Source: Oscillospiraceae bacterium
GTDB taxonomy: Bacteria > Bacillota > Clostridia > Oscillospirales > Acutalibacteraceae
DNA length: 45,501 bases
Assembly (NCBI GenBank): GCA_902780565.1
Contig: CACZGD010000003.1
Location: 1 to 45,501 of the forward strand
Direction: 5' to 3'
Below, piece by piece: positions 22,901 through 31,328 of this stretch. Each line of letters starts with the position of its first letter. The stretch's first letter is position 1. Under the pieces are notes generated by a model. It searched no databases and was not told where the DNA came from. It worked only from the letters and a program-made list of their open reading frames with translations. A program made the translations under genes and the position numbers.

Positions 22901-24933
22901 CTCTCGGCAGCGACGACGAATGGGAGATCTGCTGGGTCACGTATGAGAACCCCGAGCACGAAACGGTGACGGATAAGGACATCTGGCTGAGCCAGGGCAA
23001 CGAGTGGAAGGCGCAGTTCTGGGTTTCGCCCGGTCTTTGGGACGCGGACGGCATCCACCGCAACGTGGGCTATGAATACCGCCTCACCGAAGAAGAGACC
23101 GAATACCACTACGAGCTGATCAGCGAATACCTGAACCCCTACCTGCAGGGACACAACGAGCCGGTGGCGGGCAATGATCCGGCGCTTGCCGATGAAGAAG
23201 TGTACGTCGTCAGACACTACAACGGCGACACCGACGGCAGCGAATCGCTGACGGCAGCGAACGTGGTCAAGGGCGGTATCAACCTGATCAAGCACGTAAA
23301 CGCCCCCGGCGCCAACGTGGACCCCGACACCGAGTTCACGATCCGCGGCTGGATCCTCGATCCCGACGGGAACCCGTATCTATTCGATCAGGCGAACGAC
23401 GATCGTACGGATAAGAGCCAAAAAGCCAATCCCGACACCACGCCGCTGTTCTATCTCCATCAGAACGATCCCCTGCCCTATCATTTTTATGATGCGAACG
23501 GCAGACGGACTGTCTACAAAGGACATTTCGACAGCACCCAATACATCGAATTCAAGATCAAGGACGGCGAACAGATCCGCTTCCCGATCATCCCCACCGA
23601 CTGCACCTACCTCTTCTGGGAGGTCGACGGCGACGGGATGCCCACGGGCTTCGTTCTGGAAAACGTCACGGGCGTGGCGCGTGAAAAACTGGACCTTGAC
23701 GGAGACGGCGAATATGAATTCGTGGATTCGTCCGATCTTTCGAAATACCCGTTCATAACCGATGACAACGAGGTCGGCGGCACCATCTTCGGCAACACGC
23801 TGTTCCAGCTGGATTTCTATAACCGCTACGTACAACCCAACCACATCACGGTCAACAAAAAAGTGACCGACGCCGAAGGAACCGCGCAGATCTATCCGGA
23901 TGCGGCCTTTACCGTAAAAGGGTATATAAGAAACCGGTTCGGCCTCGGCTTTAACTTTGATCCCGCGCTGGACGACAGAGCCGACAAGTCGCAGCCTCTG
24001 CCGGAATCCGAGTATGATACCCATACCTGGGACGAACATCAGGACGACCCGATCGCCTACAACATCATAGACAAGGACGGCAATTACGTGGTCTACAAGG
24101 GGCATTTCCCGAGTACCGATCAGATCACGTTCGAGCTTCGCAGCGGAGATACCCTTGAGTTCCTGAACGTTCCCGCGGGGTGCTCGTATCAGTTCTATGA
24201 AGATACAAGCGACATGGAACAGCCTGACAGTCGTTTTGAATACGTTTCATCCTCGGGTGAAGCCGTAACAGCCGACGGCCCCGCCGTTACACAGCCCACC
24301 GTGTTCCCGAATCCGGACGGCTTTACCGTCGTTGCCGGAACGGTCTATGAGGATGAGGAACACGATATCCGCTTTGTAAACAAAACCAATGTCAGCTACG
24401 TGGATCTTCGCATCCAAAAAGTCGACGCGGAAAATCCCGAGCTGAAACTCAACGGCGCGAAGTTCATGCTGTACGCGGACGCGGATCGTACGGTCCTCGC
24501 CACGGATTTCAACGGCAACCCCATCGGACAGATCGTTACCGGCGGCTTCGCGGACGCTGAACAGACCCAGCCTCTCGGCATCGGGTATATCGGCAGTCTG
24601 CTGCCGGGTACGTATTACCTTGTGGAGGAGGAACCTCCACCGGGCCTGTATAACCGGATCCCCGGGAACATCGTTGTCCGGGTATCCGTGGACGGCACGA
24701 GCGTATATCAGCCTGATAACGCTGCCGCGACAGGCAGCGCCGGCGTCTCCGTCTCCGAGGATGGGATCGTAACGATCACCGTTACGAACACCAAGGGGAC
24801 AGAGCTCCCCCATACCGGCGGACCGGGCACTTTCCTTTATACATCGGGCGGCATCCTGCTGTTGCTGACTGCTGCTTTGATATACATCTTCGGCCTTCGG
24901 CGAAAGGAAAGGGGGGAAATCGATTCCGGATGA
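19948..24933 (+). CDS. vWA-domain tip adhesin/ancillary pilin with LPHTG sorting signal
   Basis: Surface protein of 1661 residues and probable pilus tip. The N-terminus is a signal-anchor of a type common in gut Clostridia: basic TRSRRQR, a hydrophobic helix, then YALILPAITID. Residues about 60-500 are beta-rich repeats. A von Willebrand A domain starts near 545 with the metal-ion-dependent adhesion motif DVSGS (553-557). After it comes a duplicated domain pair (about 1110-1290 and 1292-1475; both contain DDR[TA]DKSQ and VYKGHF), then a SpaA/Cna-B-like domain (about 1478-1600) with the E-box-like YYLVEEEPPPGLYN. LPHTG is at 1620-1624, followed by a membrane helix and a basic tail. vWA domains at pilus tips bind host or bacterial ligands. 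GGGAGGG lies before the ATG. Confidence 0.92.
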   Translation: MEWFKLSYTRSRRQRVISVLAAIIIFVTTYALILPAITIDTDTAEREPGLELPTENEAAPADDGTHPAVTMTDSLGELQVEVDAAAGVFPEDTSLVLREAKTETLIPMLESTLGARVAAAETVEIAFADENGDDVPPENAYSVRLTGDMMADPANLFLVEIKDGSAAVVENSEFTYRQVAFEADSGATYALVETKELQMEYLSASGNLYGVTVTYDVAAGIPEDASLILKEIEKDSSDYEDAKQLLLDSNVLAGDDIPPNVSGPGNTATLSLMSEDDDETDASPAIEGLDVLDISIVDADGNEIEPTAPVLVEIVMNSLPEDISENDFFTSATVTHIRETENGPEPEIVAGNNSGQPGAIAVENGEAVATFKTDSFSTYTITWGRTGGYRGTVHYGYYDDRGNWAELNQSQFSNGVPRISNSSTPNYLIYDVEGYEFDHAFLNSDTSSNQIQPYLSYGSNTYRYWKAGTALDGSYSGSLSSGNNIYMVYKPITEPVPSGKPKIYETSESPREPQIQKESENLHDGTRMLSLSITGHEAPLEFERLVDVIVIFDVSGSMSTEIEGSTNSRLEAGKDALQFLADTLLSEERVNREGEKLNRMALITFSNSAQIVQEFTDDPDVYNESVEGLTQGGGTNWELPLHMANRMTVDPDRKTVVIFVSDGNPTWRMTRYNVSDAQLRNQSDIHTSSNNGYYRLYNVFGRGDSDNQGRNYDAALAEAQNIVGVQHKELYTIAIGPDVDKMARLTEDSGSGSNNAFTVQTESELTDAINRIEQSINGSYGWGNVQMNDGITGLTNLLAKTPLTGVDEANFTYTRIDKNGVESAWDPVAAGANPASYNHEDHAVEWYMGDNFQLEDGVTYKVSFRVWPDQDATDIVTDLNNGTLNYDDLTPEVQAQIQNSGGVYTVKTNEDGAHVTYCPSYSLNGQVTITGEPETLYFQPVEPLVVQTMPMTVEKIFRDSFGDETGDGIGADRPEEVHLTLERRPLGSDDEWEICWVTYENPEHETVTDKDIWLSQGNEWKAQFWVSPGLWDADGIHRNVGYEYRLTEEETEYHYELISEYLNPYLQGHNEPVAGNDPALADEEVYVVRHYNGDTDGSESLTAANVVKGGINLIKHVNAPGANVDPDTEFTIRGWILDPDGNPYLFDQANDDRTDKSQKANPDTTPLFYLHQNDPLPYHFYDANGRRTVYKGHFDSTQYIEFKIKDGEQIRFPIIPTDCTYLFWEVDGDGMPTGFVLENVTGVAREKLDLDGDGEYEFVDSSDLSKYPFITDDNEVGGTIFGNTLFQLDFYNRYVQPNHITVNKKVTDAEGTAQIYPDAAFTVKGYIRNRFGLGFNFDPALDDRADKSQPLPESEYDTHTWDEHQDDPIAYNIIDKDGNYVVYKGHFPSTDQITFELRSGDTLEFLNVPAGCSYQFYEDTSDMEQPDSRFEYVSSSGEAVTADGPAVTQPTVFPNPDGFTVVAGTVYEDEEHDIRFVNKTNVSYVDLRIQKVDAENPELKLNGAKFMLYADADRTVLATDFNGNPIGQIVTGGFADAEQTQPLGIGYIGSLLPGTYYLVEEEPPPGLYNRIPGNIVVRVSVDGTSVYQPDNAAATGSAGVSVSEDGIVTITVTNTKGTELPHTGGPGTFLYTSGGILLLLTAALIYIFGLRRKERGEIDSG

Positions 24934-24937
24934 TTTG

Positions 24938-25020
24938 CGAATCCTCTGCGGATTCGGTTCCTCACCCCACCGAGGCTGAGGATGTAACCTGCAAAACCCC
25001 GCTGCAAGGGTCAGCGCAGC
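24938..25020 (+). promoter_or_regulatory. Structured leader before the backbone pilin gene
   Basis: The 142-base gap holds several hairpins: CGAATCC-TCTGC-GGATTCG (24938-24956), CCTCA...TGAGG (24960-24981) and CGCTG...CAGCG near 25000-25017. I see no convincing sigma-A promoter here. The structures could protect a processed pilin mRNA or attenuate read-through. Confidence 0.45.
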
Positions 25021-25075
25021 AAGCAAAAAACCGCAAAAAAATGAATTGCCCGACAGGGCAGGAAAGGAAACCTTT

Positions 25076-26500
25076 ATGAAGAAACTCACAAAAGTACTTG
25101 CGATCGTGCTGGTTTTCGCCATGGTCGCAGCCCTTGGTCTCACCGCGTTTGCGGCTGAAATCAGCAGAAACATTCCCGAGGACGAAGATAACGCCTCCAT
25201 CACCGTCAATCTCCCCTCCGTTCCCGAGGGCGCCGGCGATTACACCGCCAACAACACCTACACGATCTATAAGGTCTTCGACGCGCAGAACAACGGCGAG
25301 GACGAAGCCATCACCTACACGCTTGTGAACGGCAAGACCACCGTTCCCGCGGGCTTCACCGTGGACGAGAACGGCCGCGTGACCTACACGGGCGCCGGTG
25401 AAAACGGCGAGCTGACCGCTGCCGACATCGCCGCCATCGCCAGCTACGTGACCGCTGCCGACGTCGTCGCCACCGTCGCCACGACCTCCGCTGACTCCAG
25501 CTTCACGGTCGACAAGCTTCCCTACGGCTACTACTACATCACCACCACCACCGGCACCGTCGTGACCGTTGACTCCACCAACCCCAACGCCACCGTGGAC
25601 GACAAGAACGAGATCCCGCCCGTCGACAAGAAGATCACCGGCGCGACCTCCTATGACGAAGACGGTCTGAAGGCTATGGCGGAGGTCGGCTCCACCGTCG
25701 AATTCTCCGTCACCATCACCAAGAAAAAGGGCGCAGAGAACTATGAGTTCCACGATAAGATGGACGCCGGCCTCGCCTACAACGGCGACGTCAAGGTCTT
25801 TGTCGGCGGACAGGAAGTCCCCGCTGTCAGAACCTACTACACCGTGGGCGCCGATGAGGGCGACACCCTGACCGTCCGTTTTGAGAATTCCTACATCAAC
25901 TCCCTGCCGGATGAGACCGTCATCACCCTTACCTACACCGCGACTGTCACCAGCGACGCGCTGCAGACCGATCCCGCCAAGAACACCGCTTGGCTGACCT
26001 TCGGCGACGTGAACGGCGAGAACTCCACCCCCAAGAAGGAAGTTGAAGTTTACAACGCGAAGATCTCCATCACCAAGACCGACGACAAGGATAAGCCCCT
26101 GAAGGACGCCGGCTTCGTTCTGAAGAACAGCGACAACAAGTATTTCAAGCTCGTTGACGGCAAGGCGACCTGGGTCGACGACATTGCCGACGCCGACGAG
26201 CACTTCTCCGATGCGGAAGGTAAAGTTCCGGCTTTCGCGGGCCTTGCGAACGGCACCTACACCCTCGTTGAAAAGACCATCCCCGGCGGCTACAACAAGG
26301 CCGACGACAAGACCTTCACCATCGCTGACGGCGATTACACCGAGGCGAACCTGATCCAGTCCGCTACCGTCGTGAACCAGGGCGGCCCCGTCCTTCCCAG
26401 CACCGGCGGCATCGGCACCACGATCATCTACATCATCGGCGCGATGCTCGTTCTCGGCGCAGGCGTGGTCCTGGTTGCCAGAAGACGCGTCAGAGCCTGA
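25076..26500 (+). CDS. Major (backbone) pilin with LPSTG sorting signal
   Basis: Exported pilin subunit of 474 residues. The start at 25076 has AAAGGAAA upstream; a signal peptide follows (MKKLTKVLAIVLVFAMVAAL, cut after AFA). An N-terminal D1-like domain (about 25-180) leads to PPVDKKITG near 182, where a Lys could serve as the pilin-motif nucleophile. A D2-type isopeptide domain (VEFSVTITKKKG, then FHDKMDAGL) and a C-terminal SpaA-like domain follow, with the E-box-like YTLVEKTIPGGYN. The sorting signal LPSTG (440-444) precedes a membrane helix and RRRVRA. Its codon use is noticeably more uniform than that of its neighbours (ACC, GAC and AAC dominate), as in very highly expressed genes. It sits between the tip protein and the class C sortase, the usual order in Gram-positive pilus islands. 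Confidence 0.93.
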   Translation: MKKLTKVLAIVLVFAMVAALGLTAFAAEISRNIPEDEDNASITVNLPSVPEGAGDYTANNTYTIYKVFDAQNNGEDEAITYTLVNGKTTVPAGFTVDENGRVTYTGAGENGELTAADIAAIASYVTAADVVATVATTSADSSFTVDKLPYGYYYITTTTGTVVTVDSTNPNATVDDKNEIPPVDKKITGATSYDEDGLKAMAEVGSTVEFSVTITKKKGAENYEFHDKMDAGLAYNGDVKVFVGGQEVPAVRTYYTVGADEGDTLTVRFENSYINSLPDETVITLTYTATVTSDALQTDPAKNTAWLTFGDVNGENSTPKKEVEVYNAKISITKTDDKDKPLKDAGFVLKNSDNKYFKLVDGKATWVDDIADADEHFSDAEGKVPAFAGLANGTYTLVEKTIPGGYNKADDKTFTIADGDYTEANLIQSATVVNQGGPVLPSTGGIGTTIIYIIGAMLVLGAGVVLVARRRVRA

Positions 26501-26530
26501 TCGCCTCTTCCCTTCTGAAACAGTAACGTT

Positions 26531-26560
26531 CCCGGGGACAGGCTGAGTCCTGTCTCCGGG
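26531..26560 (+). terminator. Intercistronic hairpin between backbone pilin and sortase genes
   Basis: CCCGGGGACAGG and CCTGTCTCCGGG pair over 12 positions (one G-U) around CTGAGT. There is no T run. It probably stabilises the pilin mRNA 3' end or partly stops transcription, lowering sortase relative to pilin. Confidence 0.7.
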
Positions 26561-26576
26561 CAATAAGGAGAACCCT

Positions 26577-27434
26577 ATGATAAGAAAAAAAGGCACGACC
26601 ATTCTGCTGGTTCTCATTCTTCTGATAGGATCGTCCTTATTGCTCTACCCTACCGTATCAGACAGGTGGAACGCCTATCACCAATCCAGAATGATCATCA
26701 GCCACGCGGAAAACGTGGCGAACCTGAGCGAAGAAGAATGCGAAACGCTGCTTTCTGCAGCCGCGGACTTCAACAAAACGCTGGTCGGCAACGGCGGACG
26801 CTGGACGCTGACCGACGAAGAGAAACAAACCTACAAAAGCCTGCTCATCAGCGACAGCACCGAGATCATGGCGTACGTGGAGATCCCGAAGATCAAGATC
26901 AGCCTGCCGGTCTACCACGGCACCGACAACAGCGTGCTGCAGGAGGCGATCGGGCATTTGGAGGGCTCCAGCCTGCCGGTCGGCGGCAAGGGCACCCACT
27001 GCGTGCTTTCCGGCCACCGGGGCCTGCCGAGCGCAAGGCTGTTCACAGATCTGGTCGAGCTTTCCGAGGGCGACGTGTTCATGCTCTATACGCTGAACGA
27101 AGTGCTGACCTATGAGGTGGATCAGATCCGCACCGTGCTGCCCACCGATATGAGCACGCTGGAGATCGATCCCGAGCAGGATTACTGCACGCTGTTCACC
27201 TGCACGCCCTACGGCGTGAACACCCACCGGCTTATGATCCGGGGGCACCGGATCGAGACCGAAAAGGACTTTACCGTCCCGGTCACGGCCGAGGCGCTGC
27301 AGATCGACGAGGTGCTCGTCGCGCTGGTCATCAGCGTGCCGTTGCTTGTGCTGATCTTCGTGATCACGCTGTCCATCCCGCGCAAAAAGAAAACGACCGC
27401 CTCGATGGCGCTTCGCCGGGAACATATGACATGA
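26577..27434 (+). CDS. Class C (pilus-polymerising) sortase
   Basis: Transpeptidase of 285 residues that would cleave LPxTG signals and join pilin subunits through Lys residues. It has an N-terminal membrane helix (about 7-27), an ectodomain, and a second C-terminal helix (about 246-268) followed by a basic tail, the two-helix layout of class C enzymes. Active-site residues: His147 (LSGHRG), Cys209 (TLFTCTPYG), Arg218 (THRLMIRG). The DP[WF] lid motif typical of many class C sortases is not obvious in the pre-domain. AAGGAG is 7-8 bases before the ATG. Placement directly after the backbone pilin supports a role in fibre polymerisation. Confidence 0.93.
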   Translation: MIRKKGTTILLVLILLIGSSLLLYPTVSDRWNAYHQSRMIISHAENVANLSEEECETLLSAAADFNKTLVGNGGRWTLTDEEKQTYKSLLISDSTEIMAYVEIPKIKISLPVYHGTDNSVLQEAIGHLEGSSLPVGGKGTHCVLSGHRGLPSARLFTDLVELSEGDVFMLYTLNEVLTYEVDQIRTVLPTDMSTLEIDPEQDYCTLFTCTPYGVNTHRLMIRGHRIETEKDFTVPVTAEALQIDEVLVALVISVPLLVLIFVITLSIPRKKKTTASMALRREHMT

Positions 27435-27457
27435 CATCCATCAAATCCAAAACACAA

Positions 27458-27475
27458 GGAGCGCCGACGCGCTCC
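27458..27475 (+). terminator. Small intercistronic hairpin before the FctA-like pilin gene
   Basis: GGAGCGC-CGAC-GCGCTCC forms a perfect 7-bp stem with a four-base loop in the 66-base gap after the sortase gene. It lacks a T run and is more likely a processing or stabilising element than a terminator. Confidence 0.55.
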
Positions 27476-27500
27476 GGAAAAGAAAGGCGGTGAATCATCC

Positions 27501-28556
27501 ATGAAGAAAGCGCGTTTTATGCTCGCGATCCTGCTGGCCGTGCTGCTGTTTGCGGCAGGCGTTTTGGCAGTCGGCGCGCAGCAGGCAGAGCCCGACCAGA
27601 CCGGCAGCATCCGCGTGACGCTGAAAATCGGAAAAGGGACGCCCCGCCCCGACGCAACGCTTTCCGCGATCCTTGTCGCGGTACGGGATGAGAACGCCGC
27701 GCTGGGCTACACGACGGCCCCCGCGTTTGCGGAGTCCGGCTTTACCGTGACCGAAAAGATCCCGGACGAGGCCGCTGCCGCGCTTGACGCCTTTGCCGCC
27801 GCCAACGCCATCACCGGACGCGCCGCCGTTACGGACGCGGACGGCACAGCGCTGTTTGACGAAATGCCCGAGGGCATGTACCTGATCCGTGAGACCGGCG
27901 ACCCCGGCGCGTATACCCGCATGACGCCCTTTTTGGTGCTGATGCCGCAGATCGAAGGCAGCCGCCGGACCTACGACGTCACAGCCGCGCCGAAGCCCGT
28001 GGAGGTCCGCCCGCCCGTCAGCATCACGCTGCACGCGGAAAAGCAGATCGCCGTGGGGAACGGCGCGCCGCCGGAGAACGTGCGATTCTCGTTCATTTTA
28101 ACGCCCGAGGACATTACGAATCCCATGCCCAAAAACGACGAGGGCGTGAGCAATACCGAAACAGGGTCCCTGACAGTCACCAGAACGGGCGCGGGCGCCG
28201 TGGTGTTCGGCGAGATCGGCTTTAAGCCCGAAGACCTTGGCAAGACCTATACCTATACCGTGCGCGAGCTCAAGGGCACCGACGCGTATTTCACCTATGA
28301 CACGACCGTTTACACCGTGCGCGTGACCGTCGCGCAGGATGCGGACGGCAAGCTGAAAGCAGACGTCGCCTACGCAAAGGGCGATGAAAAAGCGGATGCG
28401 CCGGTATTCGTCAACATCTATGACAAGCCGGATGACCCGCCGCCGGTCCCGAGGACCGGTCAGCTCTGGTGGCCCGTGGGGCTGCTGGCAGGCGGCGGCG
28501 CGCTCCTGCTGATCGGCGGCTTCCTGCTGCGCAGACGGGAGGAGGAAACGGCATGA
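27501..28556 (+). CDS. FctA/Spy0128-like pilin with VPRTG sorting signal
   Basis: Exported pilin of 351 residues. The signal peptide is MKKARFMLAILLAVLLFAAG. An N-terminal domain (about 30-165) contains YLIRETGDPGAYTRM, the pattern of a pilin N-domain. A streptococcal-type pilin isopeptide domain (about 175-305) follows: RFSFILTPED early, then GAVVFGEIGFKPEDLGKTYT, YTVRELKG and TVYTVRVTV. The sorting signal is VPRTGQ (316-321), not LPxTG, then a membrane helix and RRREEE. FctA-like proteins in streptococci form backbone or basal units. The unusual signal may be read by the second sortase encoded immediately downstream, whose start overlaps this stop by four bases. Confidence 0.9.
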   Translation: MKKARFMLAILLAVLLFAAGVLAVGAQQAEPDQTGSIRVTLKIGKGTPRPDATLSAILVAVRDENAALGYTTAPAFAESGFTVTEKIPDEAAAALDAFAAANAITGRAAVTDADGTALFDEMPEGMYLIRETGDPGAYTRMTPFLVLMPQIEGSRRTYDVTAAPKPVEVRPPVSITLHAEKQIAVGNGAPPENVRFSFILTPEDITNPMPKNDEGVSNTETGSLTVTRTGAGAVVFGEIGFKPEDLGKTYTYTVRELKGTDAYFTYDTTVYTVRVTVAQDADGKLKADVAYAKGDEKADAPVFVNIYDKPDDPPPVPRTGQLWWPVGLLAGGGALLLIGGFLLRRREEETA

Positions 28557-29161
28557 AATTCCGTAAAAGCACGGCACTGATCCTTTCCGGCGTTCTGCTG
28601 CTGCTCGGCGCAGCCGGATTCGCCGTCTATAACAACGCGGATTCCGACCGGGCGGGCAAGTCCGCCGCCTCCATCGCCGCGGTGATCGCCGAGGGGCTGC
28701 CCACAAAGCCCGCCGCCGAAGCGACGCCCCAGAACGGTAATCTCGACAGGTTCGTTCCCGAAATGGAAACCAAGGAAATCGACGGCGCGCTGTATATCGG
28801 CATCCTTGAGATCCCGGCGCTGGAGCTGACGCTGCCGGTGCGGGAAAGCTGGAGCTACGACGCGCTGAAGCTCTCCCCCTGCCGCTACAGCGGCTCCTAT
28901 TACACGAACGACCTCGTGATCTGCGCGCATAACTACGCCTCCCATTTCAACGGCCTGCGCACCATTGCCATGGGCGAGGACGTCTACTTCACCGCCGTGG
29001 GCGGCAGGACCTATCACTACGTGATCACGAACCGCGAAACGCTGAATCCCGACGAAGCGGAGCGCATGTCCACGCCGGACGGCTGGGACCTGACGCTGTT
29101 CACCTGTTATATCGGCGGCGCGACCCGCTGCACGATCCGCTGCAGCCTCGCGGAAAACTGA
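28553..29161 (+). CDS. Second sortase of the pilus locus
   Basis: Membrane-anchored cysteine transpeptidase of 202 residues with one N-terminal helix (about 7-27). Core motifs: ALYIGILEIPALEL (the sortase entry strand), His126 (ICAHNY), Cys185 (TLFTCYIGG), Arg192 or Arg196 (TRCTIRC). It has no C-terminal helix, so it is not class C. The loop arrangement resembles the small sortases often paired with class C enzymes in Clostridia; the class is uncertain (B or D-like). ATG overlaps the previous stop (ATGA), so translation is coupled with the VPRTG pilin. A likely job is attaching the finished fibre, or that pilin, to the cell wall. Confidence 0.9.
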   Translation: MKFRKSTALILSGVLLLLGAAGFAVYNNADSDRAGKSAASIAAVIAEGLPTKPAAEATPQNGNLDRFVPEMETKEIDGALYIGILEIPALELTLPVRESWSYDALKLSPCRYSGSYYTNDLVICAHNYASHFNGLRTIAMGEDVYFTAVGGRTYHYVITNRETLNPDEAERMSTPDGWDLTLFTCYIGGATRCTIRCSLAEN

Positions 29162-29183
29162 ATCCCTATCCTGCAAAATGAAA

Positions 29184-29226
29184 ACCGGGCAGCTCCCGTT
29201 TTGAGGGGCTGCCCGGTCATTTTTAT
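29184..29226. terminator. Strong terminator at the end of the pilus operon
   Basis: ACCGGGCAGC and GCTGCCCGGT form a 10-bp stem that extends inward through a G-T pair, followed on the plus strand by CATTTTTAT. On the minus strand TTTTCATTTT follows, so it also serves lgt, which ends at 29244. Confidence 0.92.
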
Positions 29227-29243
29227 ACTGTGTTGCGTTTGGT

Positions 29244-30392
29244 TTACGCTTCGGTCTTTTTCGCCTGCTTGGCAAGCTTTTTCTCGGCGCGTTTTCTGTC
29301 GTCCTCGTCGGCGAGCTTCTGGTTCTTTTCAACCACGGCCTGCTGCGCCTGCGCCTTGCCGCGGTATCTGCCCGCGGCCCCGACGTTGCCGGACGCCTCC
29401 GCCTTTTCGGCGAGCGCGTTATATTTGGAGACCAGCTTTTTCGCCTCCTGCACCTTGCGCTTATAGCGGTAGACCGGGACTTCATTAAAGAAATCCACGC
29501 CCTCGATGGGCTTGGGGTGCCGCGTATAGTGGATCAGCAGGATGAACAGCAGTGTGCCGCACACAACCACCAGAATGATGCTGAGCAGCTGCGAAATGCG
29601 GATGCCGGTGTTGCCGATATACAGCGAGTCGGTGCGCAGGCCTTCCACGACCGCGCGCTCCGCGCCGTACCAGACGCCGTAGCACAGGAAGATCTGCCCG
29701 GAGAACTTGCGCGCCTTCTGGCAGATGATATACAGCACCACGAAGCCGAGCAGACACCACAGGGATTCATACAGGAACGTCGGATGCACGGGCTTGGTGG
29801 GATCGATCCCTTCCACACCGTTTGCGACTACGGTCCTGAGATACGCCTCGGTCTTTTCGGAATACATGCCCCAGGGCAGGTCCGTGTTGATGCCGAAGGC
29901 CTCCTGATTCGCAAAGTTGCCCCAGCGCCCGATGCCCTGCCCGATGAGGAAGGACATGCCGCAGAGATCAAGGAGATTGGGGATGTTGATCTTTTCGACG
30001 ACGCACACCACCAGCGCCGCCAGCAGCCCGGCGATCAGCCCGCCGTAAATGGCAAGGCCGCCGTTCCAGATCGCAAAGATCTCCCCGGGGTGCCGGGAAT
30101 AATAGTCCCAGGTGGTGAACACGTAATAGAGCCGCGCGCCGACGATGCCGGCAAGCGCCCCATAGATGAGGATATCGAGCATTTTGAAAATGTCGATCTT
30201 CCAGACGTAGGCCTTTCTGCCGCCGAACAGGACCGCCAGCACCAGCCCGAAGCCGATGATCACGCCATACCACTTGATGGTCAGCGGACCATCAAGAAAC
30301 GGCAGATTGATCTCACAGAAGGTGGAGGACACGTTGAACCAATGGTCCAGCGCCGTGAATTTGACCAGGGTGGAATCCGTAAAAAAGTTCAT
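29244..30392 (-). CDS. lgt: Prolipoprotein diacylglyceryl transferase
   Basis: Integral membrane enzyme of 382 residues that transfers diacylglycerol from phosphatidylglycerol to the lipobox Cys of prolipoproteins, the first step of lipoprotein maturation. Family regions visible: IKWYGVIIGFGL near the start, IWNGGLAIYGGLIAG (109-123), the signature GIGRWGNFANQEAFG (154-168) with essential Arg156 and Glu164, HPTFLYES (203-210) and ERAVVEGLRTDS with Arg246 and Glu250. The enzyme core ends near residue 300; a further 80 residues, basic and Ala/Lys-rich, form an unusual cytoplasmic extension. It follows yebC by 18 bases, so the two are probably an operon. It would act on the two lipoproteins encoded at 254-2378. 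The ribosome-binding site is weak. Confidence 0.96.
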   Translation of the reverse strand: MNFFTDSTLVKFTALDHWFNVSSTFCEINLPFLDGPLTIKWYGVIIGFGLVLAVLFGGRKAYVWKIDIFKMLDILIYGALAGIVGARLYYVFTTWDYYSRHPGEIFAIWNGGLAIYGGLIAGLLAALVVCVVEKINIPNLLDLCGMSFLIGQGIGRWGNFANQEAFGINTDLPWGMYSEKTEAYLRTVVANGVEGIDPTKPVHPTFLYESLWCLLGFVVLYIICQKARKFSGQIFLCYGVWYGAERAVVEGLRTDSLYIGNTGIRISQLLSIILVVVCGTLLFILLIHYTRHPKPIEGVDFFNEVPVYRYKRKVQEAKKLVSKYNALAEKAEASGNVGAAGRYRGKAQAQQAVVEKNQKLADEDDRKRAEKKLAKQAKKTEA

Positions 30393-30410
30393 ATCCGCAC
30401 CCGCTCGCGA

Positions 30411-31145
<735 letters not shown>

Positions 31146-31188
31146 AAGCTTCATCCTTTCGGGGGATTATTTGGTTTTACAAACTATA

Positions 31189-31217
31189 ATTGTAACACAA
31201 AGAACGGCGGTAGTCAA
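31189..31217 (-). promoter_or_regulatory. Sigma-A promoter of yebC-lgt
   Basis: Minus strand TTGACT (31217-31212), a 17-base spacer, TACAAT (31194-31189), about 44 bases before the yebC start. Confidence 0.8.
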
Positions 31218-31248
31218 TCCTTTTCTTTCGGGCAGCGCCGGACGCGGC

Positions 31249-31279
31249 GATGTTGGATGCCGGATGCCGGATGGATGCC
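31249..31279. repeat. Low-complexity GGATG-type string and nearby palindrome
   Basis: GATGTTGGATGCCGGATG and so on repeats a GCCGGAT unit. On the minus strand it reads CATCCGGCATCCAACATC, like the tails of repeat copies A and B. A perfect 16-bp palindrome, ATCGGGGGCCCCCGAT, lies just beyond (31303-31318), after the stop of the phosphoesterase gene. Confidence 0.55.
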
Positions 31280-31328
31280 CGTTCCGTATTTGATCACAGG
31301 GTATCGGGGGCCCCCGATCTTCGCTTTT

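Noticed and set aside
19201-26617. Long minus-strand open frames opposite the signal peptidase, tip adhesin and backbone pilin
   Set aside because: Antisense shadows of strongly biased codons; their composition is atypical and the sense proteins have clear domains.
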